Source: Pleodorina starrii
Lineage: Eukaryota; Chlorophyta; Chlorophyceae; Chlamydomonadales; Volvocaceae
Direction: 5' to 3'
Length of the DNA: 64,000 nt
Assembly: GCA_030267565.1 (NCBI GenBank)
Contig: BRXU01000008.1
Coordinates: 930,001-994,000, forward strand
Shown: one piece after another, positions 1 to 12,906 of the stretch
Layout of the letters: each line of letters starts with the position of its first letter
Numbering within the stretch: the first letter of the stretch is position 1
The notes under the pieces: model-generated
Database searches by the model: none
Seen by the model: only the letters and a program-made list of their open reading frames with translations
Told to the model about the DNA's origin: nothing
Program-made: the position numbers and the translations under genes

Positions 1-902
1 TGGTGGTGGGCTGGGATCGGGGAAACCCGCCACCCCACCCCTCTGCTCCCATAAGCCACGCCTCGGCTACCCGCCGGGCGTATCATTATTACCTACCGGT
101 ATTATTATTGCAAGGCGTACGCTTTTTAAGGCAGTACGGGCAGTGCTTGGCTCTTGGCAGTATGTACTGCGCAGATCTGTATGGGCTACTGCATGGGCTC
201 GTGTGCGGGTAACACGTGTACATCAACACGACTGGGCCCCAACATCATCCGTCCTCCCCGCGTGCGTTCACACATTCGGTTGGCGCATTGGCGCCCCCCA
301 CCCAGAGGCTGCCCTCTCCACCCTTCACGGCAGCGATGGTCCGATGAACAGCTGTTCCCGAGGGGCAGGCGAGGGATCCCGGCCCCTCCGCCGTTGCATA
401 CCCCACCTGACACTGAACTGAACACGTCGCGTCTTACGCCTGGATGGGCCGGGCGGCGGCCCCACTGGTGCCGGGGATACGTCCCATAACGCAACCAGCG
501 CACGCATAGCCAGGCTGCGGACGGGCATCTGCACCTTTCGATCCGCAGGAAACCCCACCGTACATTGCTTCGTCGCCGTTCCGGTGACAGCACACATAGC
601 CAGCGCAGCTATTGATACGCTACAAGGGTGCGCGTCATAATTTCCCAGACCAAGTCCTGCCGAGTAATCGCCTCACCAGCGAAAGCGGTGCAAACGGCCC
701 AGCACATCCCATGGGTTAATCGGCCTTCCGTGCAGCCTCTTGTCCTCCACATCGTTCGCCCCTCCCCCCCCACCCACCCGCTCCCTCCCTGTCCTTCGTG
801 CTTTCCCTTTCCTCCTCTCCTCGAACCCTCGTAGGTCCCTCTGGAAGCCCGCCCACCTCCCGCCGCTCGCAGAGCCCAGCGCCATTCTTGCTTGGGATGC
901 CA
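1..902. other. No gene recognised
   Basis: This stretch lies downstream of the minus-strand gene ending at 903 and may hold its 3' UTR. Short overlapping open frames exist on both strands, including a 90-codon minus frame at 325-597, but none shows a recognisable domain or a splice structure. Several C-rich runs (for example 760-830) resemble intron or UTR sequence. Confidence 0.5.
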
Positions 903-3345
903 TTAGTCATCCCGCAAGGGGGCGGCGACGTTCGGAAACTGCCGCCCCCGAGACAAACCCTGCACCCACTCGACCACGCCCGCCTTGCCACCGCGTCTGG
1001 CGTTGGCCTCCGCGTCTACTAGGGAGCCGCCCAGCGGGACGCCCTGCTCCACCATCCACTGGAGCGGCGCCAGGGGAGCACGGATGCAGGCTTCGGCAAA
1101 CGTATCGGAGCCGAACGGGCAGCCCAGCCGGCGTAGGCACTCCAGGATGAGCATGTCGCCCCGCCAAGCGCACGTCACATAGGCTGAGCCGCGGCTCTGT
1201 GTGGGACATACGAGGAGGCAATCCAGTTGGTGAGATTGATAAAGAAGTTGATGGAGTTGATAAGGATAACGGGGTATGTGGATAGATTACCAGCCTTTGG
1301 CGCAGGCGTGCTAGAGCGTTTTAACACAACGCAAGCAAGGACCGCGCACATGGATCCGCACTACACTACCATTTGCGAATGGGTGGCTGAGGAGTCCAAC
1401 AATTTGTCTTATTGAGCAAAGCCAATAGGGGAACGGTGCGTGCGCTAGACATTAAATCAAGTCCGGAAAGGCCCTGGTGCGGATTCAAGCGGTACTCTAG
1501 TAGTCGTTACAGTGGGCTCCAGACCCCAACAGGGGTATGTTCGAGGGGTAGCCAGCTGGCCCTACACCGATTGCAATGGACACGACCAGGGCGGGGGAAA
1601 GCTCAACCAGGCCAGCTCAGGACACCCACACAGGAACCAGTAAAGCTAGAAGGGGAAAGCACACAAACGCGCGATCGCCGGGGATCCCAAATTAGCGACC
1701 GGCCCTAGCAACTCACAGGTGCCGGGGCAGCGAGGCATATACAGCCTGAGCAATCCGTCTGCAGTGTAAAAGCAGGCAACGTGCTTACCCCCATGTCGCA
1801 GCCCCGCTCCGCCAGCCACTCGAGCGTCTCCTCGCAGCCGCCCTCCACAGCCGCCAAGAAAACCTGCTCGTCGAACTTGCAGCCGTGGCCGTGCATCCAG
1901 GCCAGCAGCGGGATGTTGCAGGACTTGGCAGCCTCGACCACGGCATCGCGGCCCAGCACCTTCTCGTAGCCCAGGCGCTCCAACAGCTCCTCCATCGCGC
2001 CCACGTCGGGGTCCATTTGGCACAACAGCGTAGCCACCATGCCCGCCGTGACCTTGCACCCGTGGGACTGCAGCAGCAGGACCGCCTTCGAGCGGCCGTT
2101 CTTGATGGCGCGCATAATAGCATCGATGGTGTTCGCCCCCGCGCCAAGCAGCAGCTCCAAGCCCGGCAGGTCACCCTGCTCAGCTGCGATGCGAAGCAGA
2201 TCGAACAGCTCCTTGTCGTACTGGCGCTGCGCGAAAAAGCCCTTGTCCCGCAGCCAGGTGAGCCGCGACAGTGTCTCGGCCAGGTTGCTGTGCCTCTGGT
2301 CAGGGCGCTGCCATGCGATGAAGTACGTGTTCTCCCCCCAGCAGACGGAGCTGAAGCCGGGCAGGCTCAGGAGCCACTCAGCCTTGGCCTGCCAGTCGGG
2401 CGTTGGGCTGTTGATGGCCTCCGCGAGCGCCCAGCTGCGCATGTGGGGAAACATGCGGATGCCGTCGCCGTCGCTGTTTCTGTTGACGACCGCCCGCCAG
2501 TAGAGCAGCTGGAGGCCGTGCAGGTCGCAGCCCGCTGCAGCCGCCGGCAGCACGTGGTTCCACCACTTGACGGGAATGGTGGTGCAGATCTGCTCGTCGT
2601 CCAGCACCAGGGTCACCAGCTGTGTATTCCCCGCCCGGGCGGCGTTCACGATGGTGGCGAGGGGGGTCATGGTGAAGCCCTCGGCGACAACATCGGCCCT
2701 CGACGGCTCCTTGACTCTCACTCCGCCCTCAGGGAAGGGCGTGCCGTGCTCCTCATGCAACCAGGTGCAGACCTCGACGTTGCCTGCAGAGCTGGCCGTG
2801 AGCATCGCCGCCTTGTCCCGGCTGTCCGTGCCCAGTTGGCACGTCAGCTCCTGCCACACCAGCCTGCAGACCTCCAAGCGCCCCGATGCGGCTGCAGCCT
2901 CGAAGATGGCGTGGCTCGAAAAGCTGCACAGGTCCGTCGCCTTGATTGCCAGGCGCAGGTTTGCCACGCTGCCGCCGCTGCTTGCTACCAAAAGCAAAAA
3001 CGACTCCCGCTGCTGATGCGAGAGGTTGCGCATGGCCCCGGGGCTGTCCCAGCGCTGGTGGAAGACGTCGGTAGGGACCGGCCGAGACAAATGGACGGTG
3101 CGATGCTCCGGGGCGCTGTACAGCTCCTTGGCAGCCTTGTTCAGCACGCGCAAAGAGCAGGCCACCTCATTGGGTGGCAGCATAGATGCTGCCCGAAGCG
3201 CCACATCGTCTGGCAGCTTGTTCCAGGAGGTGGGGTAAGCTTCAGCACCATGACTTCCGTCGGGACCTGCTGGTACCTGCGACCCGACGAGCTTGACACT
3301 CCCGCCGTCCTCAAACGCAAACAGTGTGTACCTAGAACAGCACAA
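903..3345 (-). CDS. F-box/ankyrin-type repeat protein, copy A
   Basis: Two exons join in phase 0: 3345-1789 and 1196-903, with a GTAAGC donor at 1788 and a CACACAG acceptor before 1196. The N-terminal part carries an F-box-like segment (LPDDVALRAASMLPPNEVAC). It is followed by degenerate ankyrin-type repeats with the recurring pattern of small residues, a hydrophobic stretch and a closing GC or HGC turn. The exon 2 segment (ILECLRRLGCPFG) ends in one such turn. F-box proteins usually recruit substrates to SCF ubiquitin ligases and ankyrin repeats bind partners; no substrate can be inferred. The neighbouring gene 4982-6943 is a paralogue with the same intron position and phase. The first open codon at 3345 is TTG, and no ATG lies before the F-box in this frame, so a short upstream exon is probably missing. 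The C terminus is well supported. Confidence 0.72.
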
Positions 3346-4981
3346 TTCCGCATCATGTTAGGCAGAGGAGCTTTGCCCGCCTCTGCAGTCTGTAGAATAC
3401 TAGCAGCCTTACCGGCAAGGGTTGACGCTGTCTATCGCCATTCGAGACTGTTTGCTAGGCATCATCATGACAGGTGTAGCAGAATATGTTCAAGAAACAG
3501 CTGACAAGCAGACAAGGCTGAAGTGTCAAGGACAAGCACAACCGAGCACAGAACCAAGGACGCTGTCGTTGTCAAGCTCAAACAGTCACAACGAAATGAT
3601 ATGGACGTCTTAGAGCTCCGCAGGGCCTGAAGACACTTATCATACAGTCAGATGGAGGGCTGCGGTCGCTCTCGACGCTTCTTGCAAATTAATTCGCCCG
3701 TCAGTTGGGAAAGGTGAACGGTACTTATGTGAATCTATTGCGCGCAGCGATGCACAGAATGGGGTTGGAATGTAAGTGTATAGGATGCGCTTCTGGCTTT
3801 GGACGGCGAAGGGTGATAGTGCTTTGAGCAACGCGTCGGGGTTTCGGAGCCGGGCACTTTCCGCGCGCGATATCAATGCGCGCGATTCCTTTCCGCGGCA
3901 GGCCATCCCTATGTGTAATATATAAGAATGGCCCTACGACACCCGCAACGCACTCCCGACACACACTGACGGGCGCAGGGGCTAAGTTAATTAATTACAG
4001 AGGAGCTACATAGTGCATAATAGATACATAGTAGCTACATAGTACATAGGCCCGAGGGTTCGGGGGTTGCAGTTCGGTGGGGGGAGGCTTCTAGTGACGT
4101 ACACCGAGTTTAGCGCCACTCATTGCGTCCTCCCACCCCACTCAATGAGTCTGCACCTCACTTACCCCCGCCCCAACCTGTCGTACAGTCCACTCACCCC
4201 TATGGGGGCCCCACTTAGGGGACGCAAACGACGCAAACCACTTAGTAGAGTCTAGCGCCACTCATTGCGTCCCCCCACCCCACTCAATGAGTCTGCGCTT
4301 AGCCTGCAGCCTCGTAGCACGGCTCAATCCGCCAATCGTGAAGGCGGGAGCGAAGGGTAGACCGTGCAAGTTCACGAAACGCATGCCGTGCAGCTTTCAA
4401 CATCCAGGCGTGCACGGCCAGTCACTGTACAGCGGGATTGCTATCAGCCTGTTGGTTCAAGAATAGGAGGCGGATACGTCTGTCGCACTCGTGTGGCCGC
4501 TGGGTGACGGCCCGATCCGTGTTGGGTAGATACATGCCGTACGACGCACCAACTACGTCTGCCGTACCACGCACCATGGGACCGCCGATGGTCTCAATGC
4601 CACGCCACAACAGTTCGTTGTTCCTGACCACCAAATGGTAGCCTGTAATTGGCGCGGAACCACATCAAAGCCCTGAAGTTTAGGGCTGCCCCAGGCCAGC
4701 CTGGACTGACCGCCGCCCGATTTTTGCAGCAGCAGCACTCGCCCTAATTACTGCGGGATGTATGCACAGGGCTAGCTTGCATGCTAAAAGCTGTTGCGGC
4801 ATCAGATGAGTCTTGAGCCATGCCCCATGATCCTTTCAACCACACGGCGGCACGGCAAACGGGCGATTGAGTCCATTGTCAGAGGCCACCTAAGAGGGTG
4901 TGGGCGGCAAAATCCCTCGGCCACTGTCGTGCCCGGAAGCGCTGCCGGTGCCGCCCTCCACGCAATGCTATTTTATGCATC
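3346..4981. other. Intergenic region, repeats only
   Basis: The stretch lies between the two F-box/ankyrin paralogues. The part near 3346 probably contains the missing first exon and promoter of copy A. AT-rich sequence at 3980-4045 repeats ACATAGT-like words. A duplicated hairpin unit is listed separately. No other coding sequence is supported. Confidence 0.5.
4111..4296. repeat. Direct repeat of a hairpin-forming unit
   Basis: Nearly identical units of about 44 bp lie at 4111-4154 and 4253-4296, both beginning TAGCGCCACTCATTGCGTCC. Each unit contains the inverted pair ACTCATTG and CAATGAGT around a C-rich loop. The spacing is about 142 bp. This could be the ends of a small nonautonomous element or a local duplication. 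Confidence 0.75.
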
Positions 4982-6943
4982 TTACATGCTGCCCTCGCTG
5001 CCGGTGGACAGGGGCCCTTCCCGCCGCAGCCGCTCCTGGTCCAGCCAAGCCAGCAGTGCCGTGCGGTACTCCCCGGGCTCACGTGCCTTGGCCGCCCTCA
5101 CCGCCGCGCCCCAATCCACGGGGCAGCCCAGATCCACCAGGCACTTCAATGCGGGGATGGGGCACTTCCGGCGCAGCAGGACGCAGCGCACCATGACCTT
5201 CCCCGGCGGTCCCCAAGGGCAGCCGATCCGGTGAAGGGCGCGGAGCATGGCCAGGTCGCCGGCGCCAGCGGCATCCGCGTAGGGTCCACCATCCCCCGGC
5301 ACCCACTGCCACGGCGGGACATTCCCACGGGAAATAAAAGGAGGTTGGCTTCAATGACTATTGGTTACGGCTAAAGATAAATCTATATGTATGGGCCCTT
5401 CATGGCTTCAGAGGAGCTGCTGGTTGACTGTGGCAGAAAGCGTCATTTCAGCCCGCCCTTCTTTCCCGCGACGGCTCTCAGCCCCGCGTACGACAAGCGA
5501 GTGCTTCTTCAAAACCACCGGCTACCGGGACTTCATCCAAAAACACACCAACGGGTAACCCACCTCGTTCGTGTTCACCCGCGCCAGCGCCTCCTCGGAG
5601 ACGCTGTAGAGCATAGCGCTGATGGCCTCGCGGCACCAGCCAGGCCAGCCTCGCTCGATCATCCAGACTATCATCAGCTCCACGTTGCCGCTCTCCCCTG
5701 CCTTGTCCATCAGAAACAGCGTGTTGCGATCTGACACACCCAGCGCCTCCACCGCCCAGACCACCACCGGCATGTGACCCTCCCCGGCGTCGTCGTAAGC
5801 GACCTCCTTGCGCTTCACAGGCCAGCCTTGAGCGTGCAGGTACTGCAGCACGGCCAGCTGACCGTGCCTTGCTGCGACACAATCGACCGACCTGCTGGGC
5901 TGCACACCCGCCTGCTCCATGAGGTAACGCAGGGCGGCAAGGCTGCCGCAGGCGACCGCCTCATCCGCCACCGCCGCCTCAAGGGGGTATCCCCGGCTGC
6001 GCAGCCACTGCAGGCGGTCCACCGCGTCGTCACCTCTGCAGGCGCACTTGTACGCGTCCACGGTGCGGGGGTAGCCCAGCTCCTCCAGCCACTCCACCTT
6101 GGCCTGCCAGTCTGGCGTGGGACTGCCGGCTGAGGTCGCCAGAATGCTGACCTTGTGGCTCTGGATGAGCTCCCGCGCGCCTGCCGCTGCCCTTGCAGTC
6201 CTTCCTGAGCTGCTACCGCCCGGCGGCTGCTGCTGCTGCTGCTGGTGCGCCTCTCCGCACGGCTGCTGGCCCGCCATGAGCTGCTGGTAAAGCCGCTGAA
6301 ACGGCTCCAGGCGAAAGCCCTCCGCCGCCGCGACCACGAGCCGTCCCCAATCGAGCTGCAGGCTTGGCTGCCGCTGCTGCACCATCAACCAGTGCATAAG
6401 CCCCACGTGACCGCGGCGGGCAGCGTTGTGCACGGCCATCACGTCAAAGGGGCAGCCGCTGGCCAGCATCCACTCGCACACGTTCCGGTGTCCCCTCTGA
6501 GCCGCTGCGGCAAACGATTTGCCCCAGGGGCAGTCGCGCTCCCGCAGCAGCTGGCACGCGACCAGCTGGCCCGCGGCTGCGGCGGCTTCGAGCAGCCCGT
6601 GCGGCGCAACAAACCCCGCGTTGGCCAGAGCGATCTCGAGGTTGTCGACATTGCCGCTGGCCGCCGTGAGACACAGCAGCTTCCGTCGCTGCGCTCGTGT
6701 GAGCCCTCGAAAGGCGTCCGGGCTGCCCCAGCGCTTCCGGAAGGCGTGCGTAGGCGAAGGCAGCGAGAGCCGCACGGTCCTGTAGTTTGCGAACTCCCGC
6801 GCCGTTGCCTTGTCGATGAGCCTCGATGTACAGGCTATTTCGTTGGCCGGCAAAGCACGCACGATGCGCGTCACAATGCCCGGCAGCCAAACGCGCGAGG
6901 CGTGAACAGCCGCCAGATGCTGCGCGGTGGCGTCTGCAATCAC
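4982..6943 (-). CDS. F-box/ankyrin-type repeat protein, copy B
   Basis: Exons 6943-5564 and 5305-4982 join in phase 0: donor GAG|GTGGGT and acceptor GGCAG|TGG. The protein begins with an F-box-like helix region (LPGIVTRIVRALPANEIACT). About ten degenerate ankyrin units follow, such as GCPFDVMAVHNAARRGHVGL. Exon 2 (DLAMLRALHRIGCPWG) matches exon 2 of the paralogue at 903-3345, and the intron falls at the same place. The frame opens at 6943 on GTG. A TTGCAG acceptor sits just inside at about 6935, so a short first exon between 6944 and 7080 is likely but I could not place it. A glutamine-rich insert is encoded near 6235. The stop at 4982 overlaps a TGTAA word. Confidence 0.75.
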
Positions 6944-7084
6944 GGGTCAGAAGGACATCAAGACGCAAAGGAACGTCAGATGCGCAGCACATAACCTGAT
7001 CGTGGCAAGGATGGCCATGGCCTCAGTCCTGGAGCCGAATGCGTACTGCACTCCCGCAACCGCCCCAGGCTACGAGAAAAATCA

Positions 7085-10000
7085 TCACCACAAGCCTTCG
7101 ATCAATGCAAGCTTGATTCTACACTCTTCGCCGTGACCATGGCCATCATACGCACATGGCTCAGACCCCGCCAATCCGCCTGCCAGCGTGTCCTGCGTAG
7201 TGCTGTGGAGCTGCTCGAGAGACGCCTCGGCGCCGCCCGGCTGCCCGCCGTCGTACAGCGCCATGGCCGTGCTGCTGGACTGGCGCGCGTCGGCCGACGA
7301 GGTCTGCGCCGCGGCGTAAATGGCTACCTCCGTCGAGCCAGTGTGCCGGCTAAAGAACCCCACGTTCCACTCCTCGAGGATCTGCAAGGGGTTCCAAACG
7401 CGCATGGGTTGTGGGTACAGCGATCATAAGCAACATACATCGCGCGCGGGAGTCAAGGATCTCGCCACATGTATAGGTTCAAGCCCCGATCGCCCGGATA
7501 TGACAGTAACGCGCATATGTCATGTTCAACACCGTTCTCCTCTGGCACTGACCTGGACTAGGTACGAAGCGCAGTACGGCCACGTCCTGGTGGTGCTCTC
7601 TCCCCCCCGGCACATGCTATCTGCAATGGCCTGCAGCGTCAGCCCAGTCTGGCAGTGACGAAGAACGCCGCGCACGCCCACATTCGACGAGGCGACCATG
7701 ACGGCCCCAATGTCAACGAGCACACCGGACAACTTTGGCAGCAGCGCCAGCGCGTGCGGCTCGAAGCGCCTCCCCAAAGCGTGCGCAAGGACGGCAATGA
7801 GGTGGCACGCCTGACGCGCGACCGTCGATCGGCGCTCCTCAAACTGCTGCGCCAGGGCCCGCGCCAGGCCCTGCATGGCTTCATGGAAACTCCCCCAGTC
7901 AGCAGCGCCGCCAAGCACGAGGCCCTCAACTCGCTGCATGGCCGACATGCGCGCCTGCCGGTCGGCGTTAGCAGCCAGCGCAAGCGTCGCGGTGGCCGCC
8001 TCCAGCTCGGAGCGCAGGTTCTGCTCGGAAGTGATGGGGATCGGCGGCGGCGCTGCGAGCACGTCGCTCCCGCCGCCCTTGAAGCCCAAGCGTTTGAATG
8101 GCGCCGCGGCCGCTGCCTGCGATACGCACACATGACTGCAACGGCTCAGCGACAGCACGCGCGCGCTACCTCCCCACACACTGTCAGATTATGATCAAAG
8201 CCGGACCCCGCCTTCGCCGCGCCATTTGTCGCCGCGGTTTGACCTCATCCCTCCTCTCCAATCTTTAGCCGCAGCAGGTCAAATGTCGATCCCCAAGTAT
8301 GCCCCTGTTCGGAACCTTCCGGGTCGGGCCAGGACGCACCTGCGCGCGCGGCCCATGCATGGCTGCAGCCGCTGCGCCACCGCCGCGCCCCGCGGCTGCC
8401 TGCTCCCGGATGCCCTTCGCCATGGATCGTTGCTTGCGCGTTAGGCGCGCCGGCTTCTTCGAGGTCGCCATGTCACTCATCCAATGGTTGATGTCGTTGC
8501 GCATCGCGTCACGCATCTTGTCGAATAGCAGCGTGCGAACCGCCCCGGGGCCCATCCAGCTGGCCAGCTCCACCTAATTCCAAAGGGAGAACACGGTTGT
8601 TCGGTCAGCTAGGAGTGTGCGTCTCGTGCATCACGTTGCATCGGGGACCATTTGTGAATCGTATATCGTACTGCAGCACAAAACCCAGGGTGTCAGGTCT
8701 TAGCCTTTCACCGAACAAACACATGTTTCAGCATTAATGCGTACAAGCAGAAGGAATTTTGGGTATTTCCGAACGAGGTTCAAAGATTTGCTGCGGCGGC
8801 GGCGGCAGCGGCATGCCGTGCCATACGGCACAGGGGATGGATGGGTCGGGTCATCCCTGCCAAGAGGATCCATCATGGGGTCAGCTACAGGTATCCCACC
8901 GCCGCCCCTAGTGGCTAGGAGTTGGTTCCTCACTTACGACCACCCTTCGTACCACGAGCCCCTTGGCGTTGTCGCGTGTCATGCCATCCTTGGACTCGAA
9001 AAGGGCGGGCAAAGCCTCGATGATGAGCTGGGGCGTCACGACGCGGTGCCCAAAGGAGCTGCGACAGGACAACCAGGGCGCGTCACCAGACAGGAGCAGC
9101 GTTGCATGATCTAAGCCGTGCGCAGACGCGCACGCTCCGGTGAGCGCAACCCTATGACTGCAGAGGCCCGTGGGGTTGGGCCGTGAGGCCCTTTGCGCCG
9201 CCGCAAAGACCTCGTATGGGGCCCCTCATTGTAAAACACGCATCCTACGACTGCTAGGGCAGCCCGTATCGAACGGATTATTACGAGCAGTAGTCGGCAG
9301 GTTCGCGTAGAGAGACGGAAAGTCCGGACGGTGGCTTCGCAGAGGTTGCCGTTAAATTCTCTAGGTCAACCGCTGTGACAGGTAAGGCCAACCAAGCACA
9401 CAAACAACTTACGCGAGCGCTTGGTGTAAGAAGTCCAGTGCGGCCACAACCACCTTGGGATTCTTGCTGGTGAGCCCGGACACCAGTGCCTCCTGCAGGT
9501 GGAGAACAGTGACAGGGTACCTTGAGTCACGGACCAGGATTTGTCGGAAACCACCGTTGACAAAGCCCGAAACCAGCTTGGTGTCTCTTATGGGGGAACC
9601 TACACATTAGTATGTGCTCCCAGTTGTGATGTCAACTCACCGTAACCACCTCCGCTTGCTCCAGCTCTATGAAGAGGAGCATGGCCTCCAAGGCTCGGGA
9701 CAGTGTGCTGGACCTGGCGCTGAGGCATTTGGCCACGATGTTGGCACAGGTGTGCTCGCATATCCTGCACAGGTTACCACAGACGCTTATGAGGCGGACA
9801 ACACAGTAGCGCCGCCGGCGTGTCCGTCGTCGCACAGAGGCGCCTCCCTAACCCTAAGGAGACCTCATGGCAGATACCTGCTGGCGTGCTCCTCAGTGGC
9901 CTTGGCGAGAAAAACGTTCAGGGCATCAAGGACCTTGTCTAAAGCTGCAGCGTTGGGATCGGACACTGCCTTGGGGAACAGCGGCGCTGTGGGATGTTGG

Positions 10001-10246
10001 CCGTCAAGGTAGGAATGGTTAAGGCGAGATTTCGTCGAGTGTCCGAGACCAAACGAGCATACGCCTGCGCCTACCAAGCTCCGTGAGTCGTGGATCGGTG
10101 TCGTCATGTATTTCCCAGCACGCCGCGCTTATGTCTTCATAAGCTGCGACCCTCGCCCTCCAGTTCGCGAGCACAATGCGGTCTGTCAGCGGACGCTTCT
10201 TAGCATCTGTCAGCTCCTTATGCATAATATCATTTCTTTGAAACAT
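7085..10246 (-). CDS. Two-TOG microtubule-binding protein (MOR1-type plus CLASP-type)
   Basis: Eight exons join without phase conflict into about 561 residues: 10246-10075, 9986-9878, 9764-9641, 9492-9413, 9058-8953, 8573-8340, 8116-7553, 7381-7085. The ATG at 10246 is followed by a MOR1/XMAP215-like TOG start (KKRPLTDRIVLANWRARVAA). The domain continues through ALVSGLTSKNPKVVVAALDF, IIEALPALFESKDGMTRDNA and VELASWMGPGAVRTLLFDKM, which align segment by segment with TOG1 of plant MOR1, including the basic linker after it. From about residue 300 the protein switches to a CLASP_N-type TOG (EERRSTVARQACHLIAVLAH, then LGRRFEPHALALLPKL, then YLVQILEEW). TOG domains bind tubulin dimers and control microtubule growth. 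Known XMAP215 proteins carry two to five domains of their own type, so this pairing is unusual. Two separate genes cannot be excluded, but the 223-bp phase-0 gap between exons 6 and 7 favours one. Confidence 0.8.
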
Positions 10247-12906
10247 GGTGATGTTGGGGGTACGCAGGGCGCAATATCGCCCTACGGTAAACTAACGAGC
10301 ATCTTGGAGCTGCCTCATACTGGACGCTCTAAATTTAGTCTGAAAGAGAACACAAATCGTGTGATTTGTGTCTATACCGAAACTGGCTTTCGCGTGGAGC
10401 CGGAGTCCCGGATACCGATTTCTGGTTCCCCTTGGCGTTTGGATCCTTTTGGATCCATAAAGCCCAGCAGCCTTCCCCTTGCGGTAACAGGGTAAGTCAT
10501 ACCCCCAAGTACATGCATGACTTTCATTCTATTCTGTTGTGAATCACATCTGCGCATGCTGCCCTGTATGTCATTTGCCAGTCTGAGAAGCAAGGGCTTC
10601 GGAACCCGAAGCTGAATTTGTTGCAGTTCTCAGGATAAGTTGCAAGCACTGATGTAGCTCATTGGCCACGCTGCGCTCAGGCTTTAAATTGGTTTAGTCT
10701 TCCCCGGCGGTCCCGGGGGTCACCTAACGTCCAAAGCTGGAGGTAGCACCCGGTTACCGCAGCAAATGCCATGGTGTTATATGCCATTATGTCACTTGAA
10801 GGTCTGAAGATCTCGCTTCTATGGTCCGTAGGGAGTGACATCCCAGCCTTGGCAGGCCCCACACACAAGTCGATTGCAAGGAACCTCTAGGATAGTGTTT
10901 TGTATGTGTGTGCATTCGATTACGTCGTCCAGCTGCTGTGCAGCCATCGGAAATGCACAGAATTGTGCCACCCTAGCGACTGTATGCTTGCGCGTCAATC
11001 GCCGTGCCACGATACTGCGCATGGAGTGCTGCAGGTTTTGTCCGCCCACGACGGCCCACGCAGCCAACTGGCCGCAGCCAACCTGGGGCCAACCCTAGCG
11101 CTTAGATGCACGCTTTGCTTGACGCTACCCGCTGCACGGAATCGAGCTAGGCATACCCAATCCATGAAGGACGCACCGGCGGAACCCTTGCGCGATGCAC
11201 CTGTGCCACAGGGCTCGAGCGCCTCACCCAATTAACGGTAACACTCCAACAGCGTGTCGGTCACCCTGCACGGGGTCGGCGGCGTGCAGTCAGTGTTAGT
11301 GGGTAGCCTAGGCAAACTGCCTCGGACTGCTGGCTGGCCTTCCGCCTACAAACCCTCCCTGTGTCACGCAGCCGTACACAGCAGCTACGGCACTCGCTCC
11401 TCGCCGACGCCTTAACGGGAAGTCGCGCCGGGATGGGTACTCATGCTTGGCTGGCTTGCTTCATCACTTTGTACGCCAAGTGATGGTTGTCCGGAATCGT
11501 GGTGCGGCATGCACCAGTGCCCTTTTCTTCCGGGCTTACAAACCGCGGGGAGCTGTGAGTACGGTCAAGAGGGTCCAACCTGTAGCGTACGTACATACGG
11601 AATCGCGGAGAGTGTCTCCACGCCTTTCATACAACAATTATCTACCTTCTCCGGCTGTACCGAGCCGCCAATCGACGTCCCATCAGCATATGCTGCGATA
11701 TACGCACAGCTGTGTGCCGTACTTGATTCTGTGGGGCCGCCGCAGCTGGCCGCAGGAACCAAGAGTGCACATGCGTGCACGTTCATGGAAGAGAATCACG
11801 AGCCGGCTCACAGGCCAGTGGACATTCGGCCGGAGGGCATAGGCGCGTTTTGAGGGTCAAATAGCGGAATCTAACACCGGTCATCACATTTGGTGTTTGT
11901 TAAGGTGTACAACAAACATGTACAGACGGCACGCCACCCAAGCAAAGGAACGTTCATCGCGCGCACGTTGCCTGACCTGGATCCATGACCCAAGCACCAT
12001 GACCCTAGCAGCGCCTGTCGCGCCCGTGCGGGCTTCGCGGGTGGCCCCGCAGCCAGAGCCAACGCTCAACGACCAGGCAGGGCTCATCGGTACACAAACG
12101 CCAGCACGCACATACATCCGCCTTGACAAGTTCTACACCACCGACCACAGCACCACAGCGCAACATAACAAATGGTTAGCAAGCACTGCGTTGCATGCAT
12201 CACGCGACCGTGCCAGCCTAAAGAAACACTTGCCCACGTATGTATGGCGACGAAAAAACAGACCTTCCTCGAACACATGGCCAGGAACACACCCAGGCAC
12301 AAACCCCCCCGCACCCGATTGTCGCGGGTTACACGCCGCAAAGCACGCGAGCTTGCGGGCCTTCCCGGGGCTGCCCTGATAATTTGCCCGTCGATCGTAC
12401 GTACAGCAGCACTCGCATGGAATCACGCACCAAAGAATACGGTAGCATGCAATACACGGCTCACTCGCAGTGGCCACAGCCGTCGACCAAAATGAAACGA
12501 CCTGCGGCGCCAAGGTGAAGAGTCCTATCAGTGATCAGACGGGCGGCCCGAAAGGTCACGAATCCGAGATCCGAGATCCAAACTTGTCGGAATCAGAGAA
12601 TCCAAATGGCGCCCAAGGAACGCCGATGTCGACACTGCGGAACGGCGAGCTCCCCCCTGCTGCGCCAGCGCTGATACCAGATCCATGACTGCATAACTGC
12701 ATAATAAGCCATTGGCGCTCCAAATCCCAGGTCAGCCAGCGAGCCGGCGGCCGACGCGCGGTGTTGGCTCGGTGGCGGCGGTAGCCCAGGGCCTCCCGAC
12801 AGCCCGCCGAGCTCAACCCCGTCACCGTCACAACCTGATGGGGCCGCACCAGACTGCCCCGAGTAGCCACGCTCAGTCAGGTCCCTTCGGGACCCGAATC
12901 ACGAGT
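10247..12906. other. Intergenic region, no gene recognised
   Basis: This 2.7-kb gap separates two minus-strand genes: the TOG gene starting at 10246 and the ascorbate peroxidase ending at 12907. It must hold the promoter of the first and the 3' UTR of the second. Composition is less GC-rich than the genes. Open frames of 100-160 codons overlap each other on both strands and show no domain or splice structure. Short words such as GGATCCTTTTGGATCC (10441-10456) and ATCCGAGATCCGAGATCC-like runs near 12563 recur, but no element boundary is clear. Confidence 0.5.

Noticed and set aside
1885..3504. A 539-codon plus-strand frame
   Set aside because: It is antisense to the F-box/ankyrin gene and shows no domain; GC-rich coding DNA often leaves the opposite strand open.
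7391..7405. An ATG at 7405 as a separate gene start for the last TOG exon
   Set aside because: The acceptor CCCTTGCAG before 7381 joins YLVQ to ILEEW exactly as in CLASP, so the ATG is intronic.
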